Source: an uncultured Oscillospiraceae bacterium (lineage in GTDB: Bacteria > Bacillota > Clostridia > Oscillospirales > Oscillospiraceae). Taken from it: a stretch of DNA of 50,355 nt. The notes under the pieces are model-generated. The model made no database searches. It had not been told where the DNA came from and worked only from the letters and a program-made list of their open reading frames with translations. The first letter of the stretch is position 1, and each line of letters begins with the position of its first letter. The stretch spans positions 1 to 50,355 of the forward strand of contig CALWVS010000014.1 of NCBI GenBank assembly GCA_944385095.1, written 5' to 3'. Positions 26,564 to 35,354 of the stretch are shown here, one piece after another. The position numbers and the translations under genes are program-made.

Positions 26564-27124
26564 ATGGAACAGGTGTCAATCCGTGAGGCAACATGTTATG
26601 AGGACTATGCACAGATGTCTAAAATCCACGCAGAAGGGTGGAGGAAGGCATATGTAGATGCAATCCCAAACGATTTTATGGAGCGAGAAATCACAGATGA
26701 CAGGTGGATTCCATTTTTTCAGGAGACGTTTTCAACCGGTGTGAATCATGGGCTGTTGGTGTATGATGGGGACAAACCCGTTTGTTGTGCCTGTTATGGA
26801 CCAGCCAGAATAGAGGCTGGTCCACAGTCAGGCACTGTGTGCAAATTCCAATCCAAAGAGTATGTCGGCTGGGGAGAAGTCATTTCCTTTTACACACTGC
26901 CAGAACAGACTGGGAAGGGGTATGGCTCTCTGTTAATGGAGGAGGTGTTGCACCGATTGAAACAGGATGGGTTTACAAAGTGTTTTTTGTATGTTTTGCG
27001 GGAAAATGAGGGAGCAAGGCGATTTTATGAAAGACATGGTTTTACTTGGAATGGGACTTATGAAGAAATTCCCTTTCCACCTGATACTGTCTGTATTGAT
27101 TTGCGGTATACAAGGGATTTGTAA
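26564..27124 (+). CDS. GNAT-family N-acetyltransferase
   Basis: A 186-residue acetyl-CoA-dependent acyltransferase. The fold is recognised from IREATCYEDYAQMSKIHAEGW at the start, the acetyl-CoA loop QTGKGYGSLLMEE (Q-x2-G-x-G) and the family tail LRENEGARRFYERHGF. The substrate is unknown; this group includes amino acid and small-molecule acetylases. The ATG at 26564 follows AAAGGAGA. Its stop codon is directly adjacent to the stop of the convergent methyltransferase gene, with no terminator between. Confidence 0.92.
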   Translation: MEQVSIREATCYEDYAQMSKIHAEGWRKAYVDAIPNDFMEREITDDRWIPFFQETFSTGVNHGLLVYDGDKPVCCACYGPARIEAGPQSGTVCKFQSKEYVGWGEVISFYTLPEQTGKGYGSLLMEEVLHRLKQDGFTKCFLYVLRENEGARRFYERHGFTWNGTYEEIPFPPDTVCIDLRYTRDL

Positions 27125-28471
27125 TCAAGTGCCCATGCGCCGTAATCCCTTTGGGTAGTGATTTTTCAAGACCCCATTGCTGCCCTTGACCCAGCCTAGA
27201 GACAGACCATCTACTGTGAGCAGTGTCCAGCCCGTTTGTGTTCCAGACAAGACCTGACCAGACAAATAGAGCCGGATTTCTTCACTATCTACTGGAAAAT
27301 CTGCCTGACTGTTGGCATATTTCAGCCACAGAGCCAAAGCATGGGCAGGCTCAAAGCGATTTTTCAAAAGCCGCCCAAGCTCCAAGCCAGCCCGTACTAC
27401 CTTCAGACCCTTGAGTGCAGGCATATTTTTGGGAGCCATCCACAGACTTTTTTCAAAGGAAATCAAATCCCCTTCTGGAAGAACAATTCCCATGGTTTTA
27501 CAAAATTCATCCAGTTCCTTTGGCATGGAAATGGAAGGTTCTTTTGGCTGTTTGGGAGATACTGCATCAGATGGTTGCCGCATCAGAACGGCTGCAAAGT
27601 GCCCTTCTCCTCTGAGCAGATGGGGCCAGAGACGAACCGTTCCTTCCAGTCCATCCATTGGATTTGCAATCCACTCAGGATGACCAGAGGAAAACCAAGG
27701 CGATTGAACGGGAATCAGGGAGAACTCAGGATGACTGCGCAAAAAATCAGAAATGACCCCTTCATTTTCTTCTGGGGCAAAGGTACAGGTGGAATAGACC
27801 ATGCGACCACCAGGCTTAAGCATTTGAGCAGCTGAGGACAGGATTTCTGATTGCCGTTTTGCACACATTTGTACCGTCTCTACGCTCCAATCAGTGTAGG
27901 CGGTTTCTTCCTTGCGAAACATACCCTCACCAGAACAGGGGGCATCCACTAAAATTCGGTCAAAAAAACTGGGAAGTCGTTCCGAAAGTTTTTTAGGGTG
28001 TTCATTGAGTACAAGGGCATTGGCAACTGCCATCCGTTCCAGATTGCGCCCCAGAATTGTGGCACGCTTTGGCTCAATTTCATTGGAAATGAGCAGTCCC
28101 TGACCTTGCAGAAGAGCAGCAATTTGAGAGGATTTTCCACCGGGAGCGGCACATAGGTCTAGTACTGTCATGCCCGGTTGTACATCCAATAGACCAGCTG
28201 GAGCCATAGCACTGGCTTCCTGCAAATAATAGAGACCGGCTTCATGGTAGGCAGACAGCCCAGGTCGAGTGTCGGGATTGTAGTAGTATCCCTGTTGTGC
28301 CCAAGGAACAGATTCCAGCCCATATTGAGACAAATCTGGTGGAGTGTCCGTTTTCAGGGAATTGATACGAAGTGCCACAGCACGGGGGCGGTCACTGGCA
28401 GTCAGAAAGGCAGCCAAACCATCAGGACCAAGTTGCTCAGCAAGTCGTTTTAGAAAGTGATCAGGAAACAT
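27125..28471 (-). CDS. RsmB/NOP-family rRNA m5C methyltransferase (RsmF-like)
   Basis: A 448-residue SAM-dependent cytosine-C5 methyltransferase. The N-terminal helix-rich region includes PRAVALRINSLKT. The catalytic domain shows SAM motif GMTVLDLCAAPGGKSSQIA, motif IV DAPCSGEGMFRK and motif VI YSTCTFAPEENE, which carry the two catalytic cysteines. A C-terminal PUA-like extension (~290-448) and the overall length match RsmF-type enzymes that modify 16S rRNA, rather than RsmB. The ATG at 28471 has GGAGGG seven bases upstream; an upstream TTG in frame is not needed. Monocistronic with its own promoter. Confidence 0.93.
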   Translation of the reverse strand: MFPDHFLKRLAEQLGPDGLAAFLTASDRPRAVALRINSLKTDTPPDLSQYGLESVPWAQQGYYYNPDTRPGLSAYHEAGLYYLQEASAMAPAGLLDVQPGMTVLDLCAAPGGKSSQIAALLQGQGLLISNEIEPKRATILGRNLERMAVANALVLNEHPKKLSERLPSFFDRILVDAPCSGEGMFRKEETAYTDWSVETVQMCAKRQSEILSSAAQMLKPGGRMVYSTCTFAPEENEGVISDFLRSHPEFSLIPVQSPWFSSGHPEWIANPMDGLEGTVRLWPHLLRGEGHFAAVLMRQPSDAVSPKQPKEPSISMPKELDEFCKTMGIVLPEGDLISFEKSLWMAPKNMPALKGLKVVRAGLELGRLLKNRFEPAHALALWLKYANSQADFPVDSEEIRLYLSGQVLSGTQTGWTLLTVDGLSLGWVKGSNGVLKNHYPKGLRRMGT

Positions 28472-28503
28472 AAAACCCTCCAAAGTATGATAGAGATGAT
28501 GAA

Positions 28504-28532
28504 ATTATAGCGTATCTTGTACAAAAATACAA
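28504..28532 (-). promoter_or_regulatory. Promoter of the RsmF-like gene
   Basis: Minus strand TTGTAT (28527-28532), 17-base spacer, TATAAT (28504-28509), about 33 bases before the start codon. Confidence 0.75.
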
Positions 28533-28776
28533 TGGAAGGGATGAGAATGGGTACCGTATGTAGATATGTTTCATATGATACAAAATCAGCCTTTCACATT
28601 TCATAAAAATTTTTTGAAAAGACTTTAAATTCTCGATAAAGTGTGCTAAGATGGTGATATAAGACATCTATTATAAGTGTATTGGTGCAGAGCATAAAGG
28701 GAGATGATTCTTCAGCACAAATGGAAGATACACAGGGGATGGAGTCGGTAATAATGTGGAACAGAGGAGAGATTGT

Positions 28777-30597
28777 ATGTTTAGGAAGATGAAGCTGAAA
28801 CCATACTTGCTCATGGTCTTTGCGGTAGTGATTCTTCTGGCGGGCATCGTTACAAGTGTTGGTGTGTTTGGTTTGCTGAGTACCAGCCACAATACCGATA
28901 AGCTGGTCAATGAGATTATTGCCGCTGATACAGCAGTCAAGAACTGCCGTATCTATGTCAATATTGCAGCAAGAGACCTGCGCGAGATGGTGATTGTTGA
29001 AGATACAACCACACGAAATACTTTGAAGTTAGAGATTGATAGCTGCCTGAGTCAGATTGATGAGCAGGTCGCTATTTTTAAGCAGACACATGGGGAAGCT
29101 GACGGATTGGCAGCTAAGTATGAAGAAGCATTTGATGCATGGTTTGAGATTGCTGATCGTGCAGTGGCTGAAATTGAGTCAGGACATATTGATGATGCCA
29201 TTGATATTATCCAAAATGAATGTACTCCAGCCCTGAACGAATTGGTTGGTATTGCACAGGATATTGATGATACAACTGACATTGCAAAACAGGAGCATGA
29301 ACAGTATACTATGACTATGCTGACTGTTTTTATTGCCTGTCTGGTGGGTGTGTTTGCAGTTGCATTTATCATGGCAGTGGTGATTGCACTGCGTACAACC
29401 AGTTCTATTTCCCAAGCTGTGGAGCTGGCACGTGGTGCCGTCAATGATCTCGCCAAAGGTAATCTGAAGTCTCGCATTGACTATCATGCCAACAATGAGT
29501 TTGGTGAACTTTGTGATCGCATGAACTTCTCCTTTGATGAAATGAGCAAATATATGGATGCCATTGACTATGGTATGAGTGAGTTTTCAAAAGGTAATTT
29601 TGCATGCAGTTGCCCAATTACCTTCCTTGGTGACTTTGCAAACATTCAAATTGCCATTGAAAAGTTCCAGGCGAAGATTGTCCAGACCTTGAAGGATATG
29701 GATCAATCTGCATCTCAGGTGAGTATTGGAGCAAGTCAGGTGGCACAAGGTTCCCAAGCTCTGGCACAGGTAGCAACAGAGCAGGCCAGTGGTGTGGAGG
29801 AATTATCTGCATCTATTACAGATATCCGTAACCATATTACAGGAACCTCTGATTATGCACAAAAAGTAAATAATCTTGGAAAGAATACAGGAGAAGTTGT
29901 TGCCCGTGGTCAGGCAGAGTTGAAGCAGTTGGTTGGTTCTATTCAGGATATTACAGAGGCATCTAAGAGCATCCAAAGCATTATTAAGGTGATTGATGAC
30001 ATTGCGTTCCAGACCAATATTTTGGCCATCAATGCCGCTGTGGAGGCATCCCGTGCAGGTACAGCTGGTAAGGGTTTTGCAGTGGTTGCCAGCGAAGTGC
30101 GTAGTTTGGCTCAAAAGTCTGCCAGTGCAGCAAAAGACACTGCGGAACTGATTGAAAATACATTGCGCCATGTGACAAGAGGAGAAAAGAACGCAGCCCA
30201 GACGGAGAGTGCTTTTAATGAAGTGTCTGCATCTGTTCACGACATTTTGAAGATGATCGATAAGGTGGCTTATGCTGCCGGAGATCAGGCAACCACAATC
30301 TCCCAGATCTCTATGGGTATTGACCAGATTTCTTCTGTGGTACAGACTACTTCTGCCACTTCTGAGGAGAGTGCAGCAGCCAGTCAGGTACTGGATCAGC
30401 AGGCTTCCTTTATGCGTGACTTGTTGCGTCAGTTTAAGTTGAGCAATGATGCAGCAGAGAAGGGCTATGGCATGGACAATGTTGACCTTGATTTGGACAT
30501 GAATTACTCCATTGAGGCTGAGAAGCAGGAAAAGAGAGAGGCAGAAGGTGGTTCCAGTATGAGTGTACCTGTCACATCCAATTTTGATAAATATTGA
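28777..30597 (+). CDS. Methyl-accepting chemotaxis protein with four-helix-bundle sensor
   Basis: A 606-residue transmembrane chemoreceptor. The first membrane helix (about 9-34) is followed by an all-helical extracellular sensor of ~150 residues ([23 protein letters not shown] near its end), the 4HB_MCP type, then a second helix (~184-210), HAMP, and a signalling domain with the tip [21 protein letters not shown]. Its tip matches the other receptor at 11142, suggesting that both feed the same CheA array. The ATG at 28777 follows AGAGGAGAG. The Asp-rich tail [10 protein letters not shown] is unlike a methylation pentapeptide. The ~240 bases upstream show no clear promoter. Confidence 0.94.
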   Translation: MFRKMKLKPYLLMVFAVVILLAGIVTSVGVFGLLSTSHNTDKLVNEIIAADTAVKNCRIYVNIAARDLREMVIVEDTTTRNTLKLEIDSCLSQIDEQVAIFKQTHGEADGLAAKYEEAFDAWFEIADRAVAEIESGHIDDAIDIIQNECTPALNELVGIAQDIDDTTDIAKQEHEQYTMTMLTVFIACLVGVFAVAFIMAVVIALRTTSSISQAVELARGAVNDLAKGNLKSRIDYHANNEFGELCDRMNFSFDEMSKYMDAIDYGMSEFSKGNFACSCPITFLGDFANIQIAIEKFQAKIVQTLKDMDQSASQVSIGASQVAQGSQALAQVATEQASGVEELSASITDIRNHITGTSDYAQKVNNLGKNTGEVVARGQAELKQLVGSIQDITEASKSIQSIIKVIDDIAFQTNILAINAAVEASRAGTAGKGFAVVASEVRSLAQKSASAAKDTAELIENTLRHVTRGEKNAAQTESAFNEVSASVHDILKMIDKVAYAAGDQATTISQISMGIDQISSVVQTTSATSEESAAASQVLDQQASFMRDLLRQFKLSNDAAEKGYGMDNVDLDLDMNYSIEAEKQEKREAEGGSSMSVPVTSNFDKY

Positions 30598-30663
30598 TGA
30601 TACATAAAGGAATTGGATGTATCTGAGTTCTTGTTTCTAAGTTTGTACCAAATAAAGATGGAA

Positions 30664-30715
30664 AAATCCCAGCGGTCAGTGATTATTTTATCACTGGTTG
30701 CTGGGATTTGTTTGG
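30664..30715 (+). terminator. Terminator of the second chemoreceptor gene
   Basis: AAATCCCAGC (30664-30673) with CAGTGAT pairs with ATCACTG and GCTGGGATTT (30700-30709); T-rich on both sides. Confidence 0.8.
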
Positions 30716-30759
30716 CTGGTTGTTGAAAAAGTTTTTCGCTGGGAAATGGAGGAGAAAGT

Positions 30760-31464
30760 ATGATTTGGACATGGCTGCTGGATCTATTATATCCACCCAA
30801 ATGCCCTTTTTGTGGAAAACTTTTAGAGAGTCCATTGCTCGCTCTCTGTGAAAATTGTCAGGAGGTGATTCCATGGTTAGAAGGGGAAAATGCCTTGAGA
30901 AAAATAGAATTTACAGAAGGCTGCTATTCCCCTATGGCATATCGGAACAGTGTTCCAGACTCCATTCACCGTTTTAAATTTTATGGCTGCCCAAGCTATG
31001 GCAGACGATATGGGATTTTGGTAGCACAATGTGTTCAAGATCATTACACAAAACCGCTTGATTTTGTGACATGGGCACCCATCAGTCAAAAACGACTGCG
31101 CACAAGAGGGTATGACCAAGGGAAAAAACTGGCAGAGGGTGTGGCAGAGCAATTAGGTCTTCCACTTCAAAAAACATTGAAAAAGGTACGACATACACAG
31201 GCACAGTCCACACTGTCAGAAGATGCTCAACGGAGAGGAAATGTATTAGGTGCCTATCAAATGTTGGATGGAGTTAATGTTGCTGGGAAACATATTCTGC
31301 TGGTGGATGATGTGGTGACCAGTGGCTCCACTTTGGAAGAATGTGCAAGTGTTTTGATGGAACATGGTGCAGCGCAAATCTGCTGTGCTACATTGGCACA
31401 GAGCAGGAAAAATAGACAGAATTTTTCTCTTGGAACAGAAAATTGTTTTGAAAAAAATAGTTGA
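30760..31464 (+). CDS. comF: ComF-family phosphoribosyltransferase-like protein
   Basis: A 234-residue protein of the ComF type, linked to natural DNA uptake in Bacillus and Haemophilus. A zinc ribbon near the N-terminus uses CPFC (residues ~15-18) and CENC. The phosphoribosyltransferase fold ends with the PRPP loop HILLVDDVVTSGSTLEECA. In competent bacteria ComF assists ssDNA entry; without other com genes in the window competence cannot be concluded. The ATG at 30760 follows GGAGGAGAAA. The mreB promoter overlaps its stop codon. Confidence 0.92.
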   Translation: MIWTWLLDLLYPPKCPFCGKLLESPLLALCENCQEVIPWLEGENALRKIEFTEGCYSPMAYRNSVPDSIHRFKFYGCPSYGRRYGILVAQCVQDHYTKPLDFVTWAPISQKRLRTRGYDQGKKLAEGVAEQLGLPLQKTLKKVRHTQAQSTLSEDAQRRGNVLGAYQMLDGVNVAGKHILLVDDVVTSGSTLEECASVLMEHGAAQICCATLAQSRKNRQNFSLGTENCFEKNS

Positions 31465-31489
31465 AAACCAAAGTCTAAACGACTATAAT
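31461..31489 (+). promoter_or_regulatory. Promoter of mreB
   Basis: TTGAAA (31461-31466), 17-base spacer, TATAAT (31484-31489). The -35 element overlaps the comF stop codon. Confidence 0.85.
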
Positions 31490-31564
31490 GTTCTATGAGT
31501 TTATTTATAGCAGAATACCCACATAATAATAGAGCTGGGAATGACAATTGATAGGGTGAGTACA

Positions 31565-32599
31565 ATGTTTAATTTATTTAGCAAAGATATTGGTATTGAC
31601 TTGGGTACTGCCTCTGTTCTGGTCTATATCAAAGGCAAGGGAGTTGTCTTGCGTGAGCCATCTGTGGTGGCAATGGACAAGAATACGGGCAAGTTGTTGA
31701 AAGTAGGTACAGATGCTCAGGCAATGCTGGGACGTACACCAGGTAATATTGTGGCAATGCGTCCACTGCGTGAAGGTGTCATCTCTGACTATGATATGAC
31801 AGAACGTATGCTGAAGGAATTTATCAAGAAGGTAACAACCTTTAGCCTTTTCAAGCCCCGCCTGCTTATCTGTGTACCCTCTGGTATTACAGAAGTAGAA
31901 GAACGTGCTGTGGTGGATGCTGGTATTCAGGCTGGAGCACGTCGTGCCTACTTGATTGAGGAGCCTGTTGCAGCAGCTATTGGTGCAGGTATTGATATTA
32001 CAAAGCCAGATGGACATATGGTGGTGGATATTGGCGGCGGTACAGCTGATATTGCAGTGATTTCTCTGGGTGGTGTGGTAGAATCAGCCTCCATCAAAAT
32101 TGCAGGTGACAAGTTTGATGAGGCAGTGGTAAAGTACATCCGTCGTAAACATGATGTACTCATTGGCGACCGTACCGCTGAGGAGCTGAAAATGAGTATT
32201 GGCTGTGTATTCCCACGACCAGAAGAAGTGACAATGGAAATCAAAGGTCGCTGTCTGAAAACAGGTCTGCCCAGGGTGTTCTCTGTCTCCTCTAGTGAGA
32301 TGATTGAGGCATTTGAGGAAGTGTCCAGCCGTATTCTGGAGGCAATCCATGGTGTGTTGGAGCGTACTCCACCAGAACTTGTGGCAGATATTTCTACCAA
32401 TGGTATTGTAATGACAGGCGGTGGCTCCCTGTTGTGGGGTTTTGACAAACTGATTGAAGCACATACTGGTATTGAAACCAGAGTGGCAGAAGATGCTATT
32501 TCCTGTGTGGCAGAAGGAACTGGCAAGAGCCTTGAAAATCTGGACCAGATGCAGGATGGTACCATGAATCTGTCTCGCCGCAAACAGATGAATTATTAA
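31565..32599 (+). CDS. mreB: MreB/Mbl-type actin homologue
   Basis: A 344-residue cytoskeletal ATPase that forms membrane-bound filaments guiding lateral cell-wall synthesis. It begins FSKDIGIDLGTASVLVY (phosphate-1 motif), continues with IEEPVAAAIGAG, the phosphate-2 motif VVDIGGGTADIAVISLGG and the adenosine motif IVMTGGGSLLWG. The gene stands alone without mreC/mreD, more like Mbl or MreBH loci than the mreBCD operon, so the paralogue is uncertain. The start at 31565 has AGGGTGAG five bases upstream; an ATG 24 bases earlier is in frame but less well placed. The class A PBP at 41282 is a possible functional partner. Confidence 0.93.
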   Translation: MFNLFSKDIGIDLGTASVLVYIKGKGVVLREPSVVAMDKNTGKLLKVGTDAQAMLGRTPGNIVAMRPLREGVISDYDMTERMLKEFIKKVTTFSLFKPRLLICVPSGITEVEERAVVDAGIQAGARRAYLIEEPVAAAIGAGIDITKPDGHMVVDIGGGTADIAVISLGGVVESASIKIAGDKFDEAVVKYIRRKHDVLIGDRTAEELKMSIGCVFPRPEEVTMEIKGRCLKTGLPRVFSVSSSEMIEAFEEVSSRILEAIHGVLERTPPELVADISTNGIVMTGGGSLLWGFDKLIEAHTGIETRVAEDAISCVAEGTGKSLENLDQMQDGTMNLSRRKQMNY

Positions 32600-32606
32600 A
32601 AAATAG

Positions 32607-32652
32607 AATCCATAGTGATTGACAAAATAGAGCAATCACTATGGATTTTTTC
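32607..32652 (+). terminator. Terminator of mreB
   Basis: AATCCATAGTGATTG (32607-32621) pairs perfectly with CAATCACTATGGATT (32633-32647) and ends in six T residues. Confidence 0.93.
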
Positions 32653-32724
32653 ACACAGCAAGAGAAAATCTAGGAACTGATATATGGGAAAGCATGAATC
32701 CAATTTCAAAAATAAAAAAGACAA

Positions 32725-33492
32725 TTATGTACCTCGACCGTTTTGTTGCAGTGTCATAATATCTTTATACAACGCGTTTTCCATTTCTTCATTTAATGTG
32801 TCAAAGGCACAGCCATACCGCCAGCAAGGGGATTCATCTGGCTGAGCGATGTTCCGAACACTTGCCACAGTACAGGTAAGTTGATAGCTGTGACTATTTT
32901 TCAGCAGGTAGGGAATTGACAGGATAAAGGGCTGCCCCATTTCTAATGCGAGGGGCGTAGAAAAGGCAACACCAACCAAACTAATGTCTTCCAAGTGACA
33001 GGTTTCCAGAAACTCGAAATCTGCATCACTGAGAATTTTTGCATCTACATCTACCCGTTGCCGAAATGCTTTGCGGGATTCGGTACAGGCAACAGCACTT
33101 TCTACAAAAACGTTCCATTGCTCCTCACTGCATGCTGATACAGTGCCATAAAGCATGACCAAATTACCCCATTTTGCTCGGACCCGAACTTGAAGCTTGA
33201 CAGCGGTGCCATGCTTGATTCCCAAAGGTGCCTCACAATTTTTCCTGGGTTCAATTGCAATTGCTTTAAAATCAGGATTTCGATGTGCGACATATCCAGC
33301 AAATAGAAGATCATTATCCTTTGTCAGAACTTCACACGCTGCTCCTTCACATGTATCAAGCAATTCGTCTAGTGTGTGTTCATGTACAGGTGGTTCAGTA
33401 TCCTGTTCTGTCGTTTTGAGGGTTTCTTCTTTTTTTTCTGTTTTCGCCACAGGAAACAAAGTTTTTTTGATAGACTCAAATAGTTGATACAT
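32725..33492 (-). CDS. PilZ-domain protein (probable c-di-GMP receptor)
   Basis: A 255-residue soluble protein. The C-terminal ~115 residues are a PilZ domain: the R-x3-R element in SRKAFRQRVDV and the D-x-S-x2-G element in DISLVGVAF are both intact, so c-di-GMP binding is likely. The N-terminal ~130 residues include a charged linker (KTEKKEETLKTTEQD) and a YcgR-N/PilZN-like beta domain (LKVRVRAKWGN-type strand, here LQVRVRAKWG). Such proteins adjust motility or secretion in response to c-di-GMP. A degenerate HD-GYP regulator lies just upstream in the same direction. The ribosome binding site AGAGGAAA is rather far from the ATG. Confidence 0.85.
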   Translation of the reverse strand: MYQLFESIKKTLFPVAKTEKKEETLKTTEQDTEPPVHEHTLDELLDTCEGAACEVLTKDNDLLFAGYVAHRNPDFKAIAIEPRKNCEAPLGIKHGTAVKLQVRVRAKWGNLVMLYGTVSACSEEQWNVFVESAVACTESRKAFRQRVDVDAKILSDADFEFLETCHLEDISLVGVAFSTPLALEMGQPFILSIPYLLKNSHSYQLTCTVASVRNIAQPDESPCWRYGCAFDTLNEEMENALYKDIMTLQQNGRGT

Positions 33493-33549
33493 AATAGGCT
33501 CATTTCCTCTCTACCATATGCTTGAAAAGCAAATCAACACTTCAAGGAT

Positions 33550-33578
33550 AGAGTATCATTGGTGAATGAGCATGTCAA
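33550..33578 (-). promoter_or_regulatory. Promoter of the PilZ gene
   Basis: Minus strand TTGACA (33573-33578), 17-base spacer, TACTCT (33550-33555), about 57 bases before the start codon. Confidence 0.65.
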
Positions 33579-33612
33579 GAAAAAAAGTGGATTTATGTTG
33601 TTTAGAATATGA

Positions 33613-33677
33613 AAAAGGCTCCCCTCTGATTGACATGAGATTTCCAAGTTCTCATGTCAATCTGGAAGGGAGCGTTT
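33613..33677 (-). terminator. Terminator of the Hpt/response-regulator operon
   Basis: Minus strand GCTCCC and ATTGACATGAGA arms pair with TCTCATGTCAAT and GGGAGC, with a small internal bulge, followed by TTTTTC. It separates the response-regulator gene from the PilZ gene. Confidence 0.85.
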
Positions 33678-33720
33678 CATTCTGCCATATTTTTGAATCA
33701 GAAATATTTGTAGCTATGTC

Positions 33721-34887
33721 CTATTGTGGATATTGTACACGCAGCAAAAGCTCCAGTTGATCTTTACAGTGCTCGATTGTTTGATACATGTCTGGAGAAA
33801 TACTGTGACCTGCTTCAGAAGAAATGGCACGAATGACCCGTTGGAAGCGGTCAGTGTGGTTCATAGACAGACGCATATGGTATGTAATACGCAGCGCAGC
33901 ACGCACCAGTTGAGCACAGATAGGAATTTCAACACGGGTATTTGTGTGTGGATAGCCAGTGCCATCATAATTTTTGTGGTGCCAGTAGGCAATATCTGAA
34001 CAGTAATATAAAAATGGGTGTTTTGTTTCTGAATTCTGGAAAATTTCTCGCCCAATATCTGCATGTTTTAAATAAATTTCCTGACCTGGGCTGGGCTGAT
34101 GAATGCCGCCCCGCAGAATATCATCTGGAATTCCAATCAGACCAATATCATAAAAAGTAGCAGCCACACCAATCATCTTTGCATCCACCTCTGAGAGAGA
34201 GCCATTGGGATGGTCCATGACATATTGTTGGGCTAAAAGGGAGGTCAACTCCTGAATATTACGAACCTGCCCTAAGGAAAGGTTGGGTCTATACTGACAG
34301 AGCATAACCAATCGTTTAATCCAGCCACTGGCAATGGTTTCAATGTCTTCTGGGAGGAGGAAAAAGGGACCTGTACTGCCAATGGGACCACTGGAGGAAA
34401 GGGCATAGGGAGTTTCTTCCTCAAATAATGGAGGAAGATGCTTTGTTTCCTCTGAATTTGTATCCACAGTGGAAGCCTTTTTCGGTTGTTCTGGTGGAGT
34501 TTCATTCCATGCAGTAGCCACAGTATTGAGAACACGTTCCCTGACATAGTGAGGATTGACTGGTTTTGCCAAAAAGTCAATGGCCCCCAATTCAATGCCG
34601 TCCATCACGTTGTCTCTGTTGGCATCTGAGGCAATCAGAATGATGGGGATGGCTGAAAAGTTAGGGTGTTCCTGTAGTCATCGCAAAATAGACAGCCCTT
34701 CATTCCTTCTGCTCAGACATACATCCAATAAAATGGCACAGACTTGCTGGTGATGCTCTCTTAAAGCAGATAGAAGTAGATTGGTAGAGGAAAAACAGGT
34801 CACTTGAAAATCCCGTTTAAAAATTTCATTGAGAATGGCAAGGTCCAGTTCAGAGTCATCTAAAATGTAAAGAGTATTCCGCTTCAT
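33721..34887 (-). pseudogene. Receiver plus HD-GYP-like response regulator interrupted by an in-frame TGA
   Basis: A receiver domain followed by an HD-GYP-like domain, 388 residues if read through. The N-terminal part has the acidic pair Asp10-Asp11 (ILDDSELD) and phospho-acceptor Asp55 (ILLDV). Codon 70 is TGA (34678-34680). The same frame continues with LQEHPNFSAIPIILIAS and the receiver lysine in DFLAKPV, so no frameshift is involved. The C-terminal domain keeps WHHKNYDGTGYP but has FYDIGLIGIPD where HD-GYP enzymes have HDIGKIGIPD, so the metal-binding His is lost and c-di-GMP hydrolysis is doubtful. The start at ATG 34887 follows GAGGAG. Either a nonsense mutation, a base-call error or recoding could explain the TGA. 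Downstream of the Hpt gene. Confidence 0.8.
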
Positions 34888-34895
34888 GAATTTGC

Positions 34896-35276
34896 TCACT
34901 CCTCTGATACAGTTATTCCAGACAGAAATTCCAAAATACGATCTCTCTCCTGTTCGATTTCTTGAACCAGACCCAGTAGTTTACTTGGGTTTTTAAATTT
35001 TGAGGAACGAAATTCCACCAGGATGGCATTACAACACTCAAAAATTGTGGTAAGTCCCAAATTGCCAGAGACTCCATCCAAAGAGTGGACAGCCATATAA
35101 AATTCATCCTCATCTTCTTGTTCCAGTGTACTCCGAATTTTTTCACAGTTTATGAAGGTTGGGAGACGTTGAATAAAAGAGAGGTAGAGAGACTCATTGC
35201 CCATAAATCGTTCAATGGCATGTTCTGTGTCAATCCCTTGTTCTTTCAACACCTCAATCAGTTGTGTATACTTCAA
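34896..35276 (-). CDS. Histidine phosphotransfer (Hpt) domain protein
   Basis: A 126-residue single-domain Hpt protein. The phosphorylatable histidine lies in AVHSLDGVSGNLGL, matching H-x-LKG-x-SGNLG of Hpt domains with Asp in place of the usual Lys. Such proteins pass phosphate between a hybrid kinase and a response regulator. I start it at TTG 35276 because AGGAGGG lies just upstream; the frame extends to 35306 without a site. It ends 9 bases before the response-regulator start, so the two are cotranscribed partners. No kinase gene is in the window. Confidence 0.82.
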   Translation of the reverse strand: MKYTQLIEVLKEQGIDTEHAIERFMGNESLYLSFIQRLPTFINCEKIRSTLEQEDEDEFYMAVHSLDGVSGNLGLTTIFECCNAILVEFRSSKFKNPSKLLGLVQEIEQERDRILEFLSGITVSEE

Positions 35277-35354
35277 AAGAATCCCTCCTAGCTGAACAAC
35301 ACACAAAATCTACTGCTATCATACCACAGGATTTTCAATACATCCAGATAATTT

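Noticed and set aside
28533-28776. Sigma-28 promoter for the second chemoreceptor
   Set aside because: A CTCGATAA segment resembles the -10, but no TAAA lies 15 bases upstream.
34678-34680. Selenocysteine reading of the TGA
   Set aside because: Receiver domains have no conserved Cys at this position and no obvious SECIS hairpin follows; kept only as a remote option.
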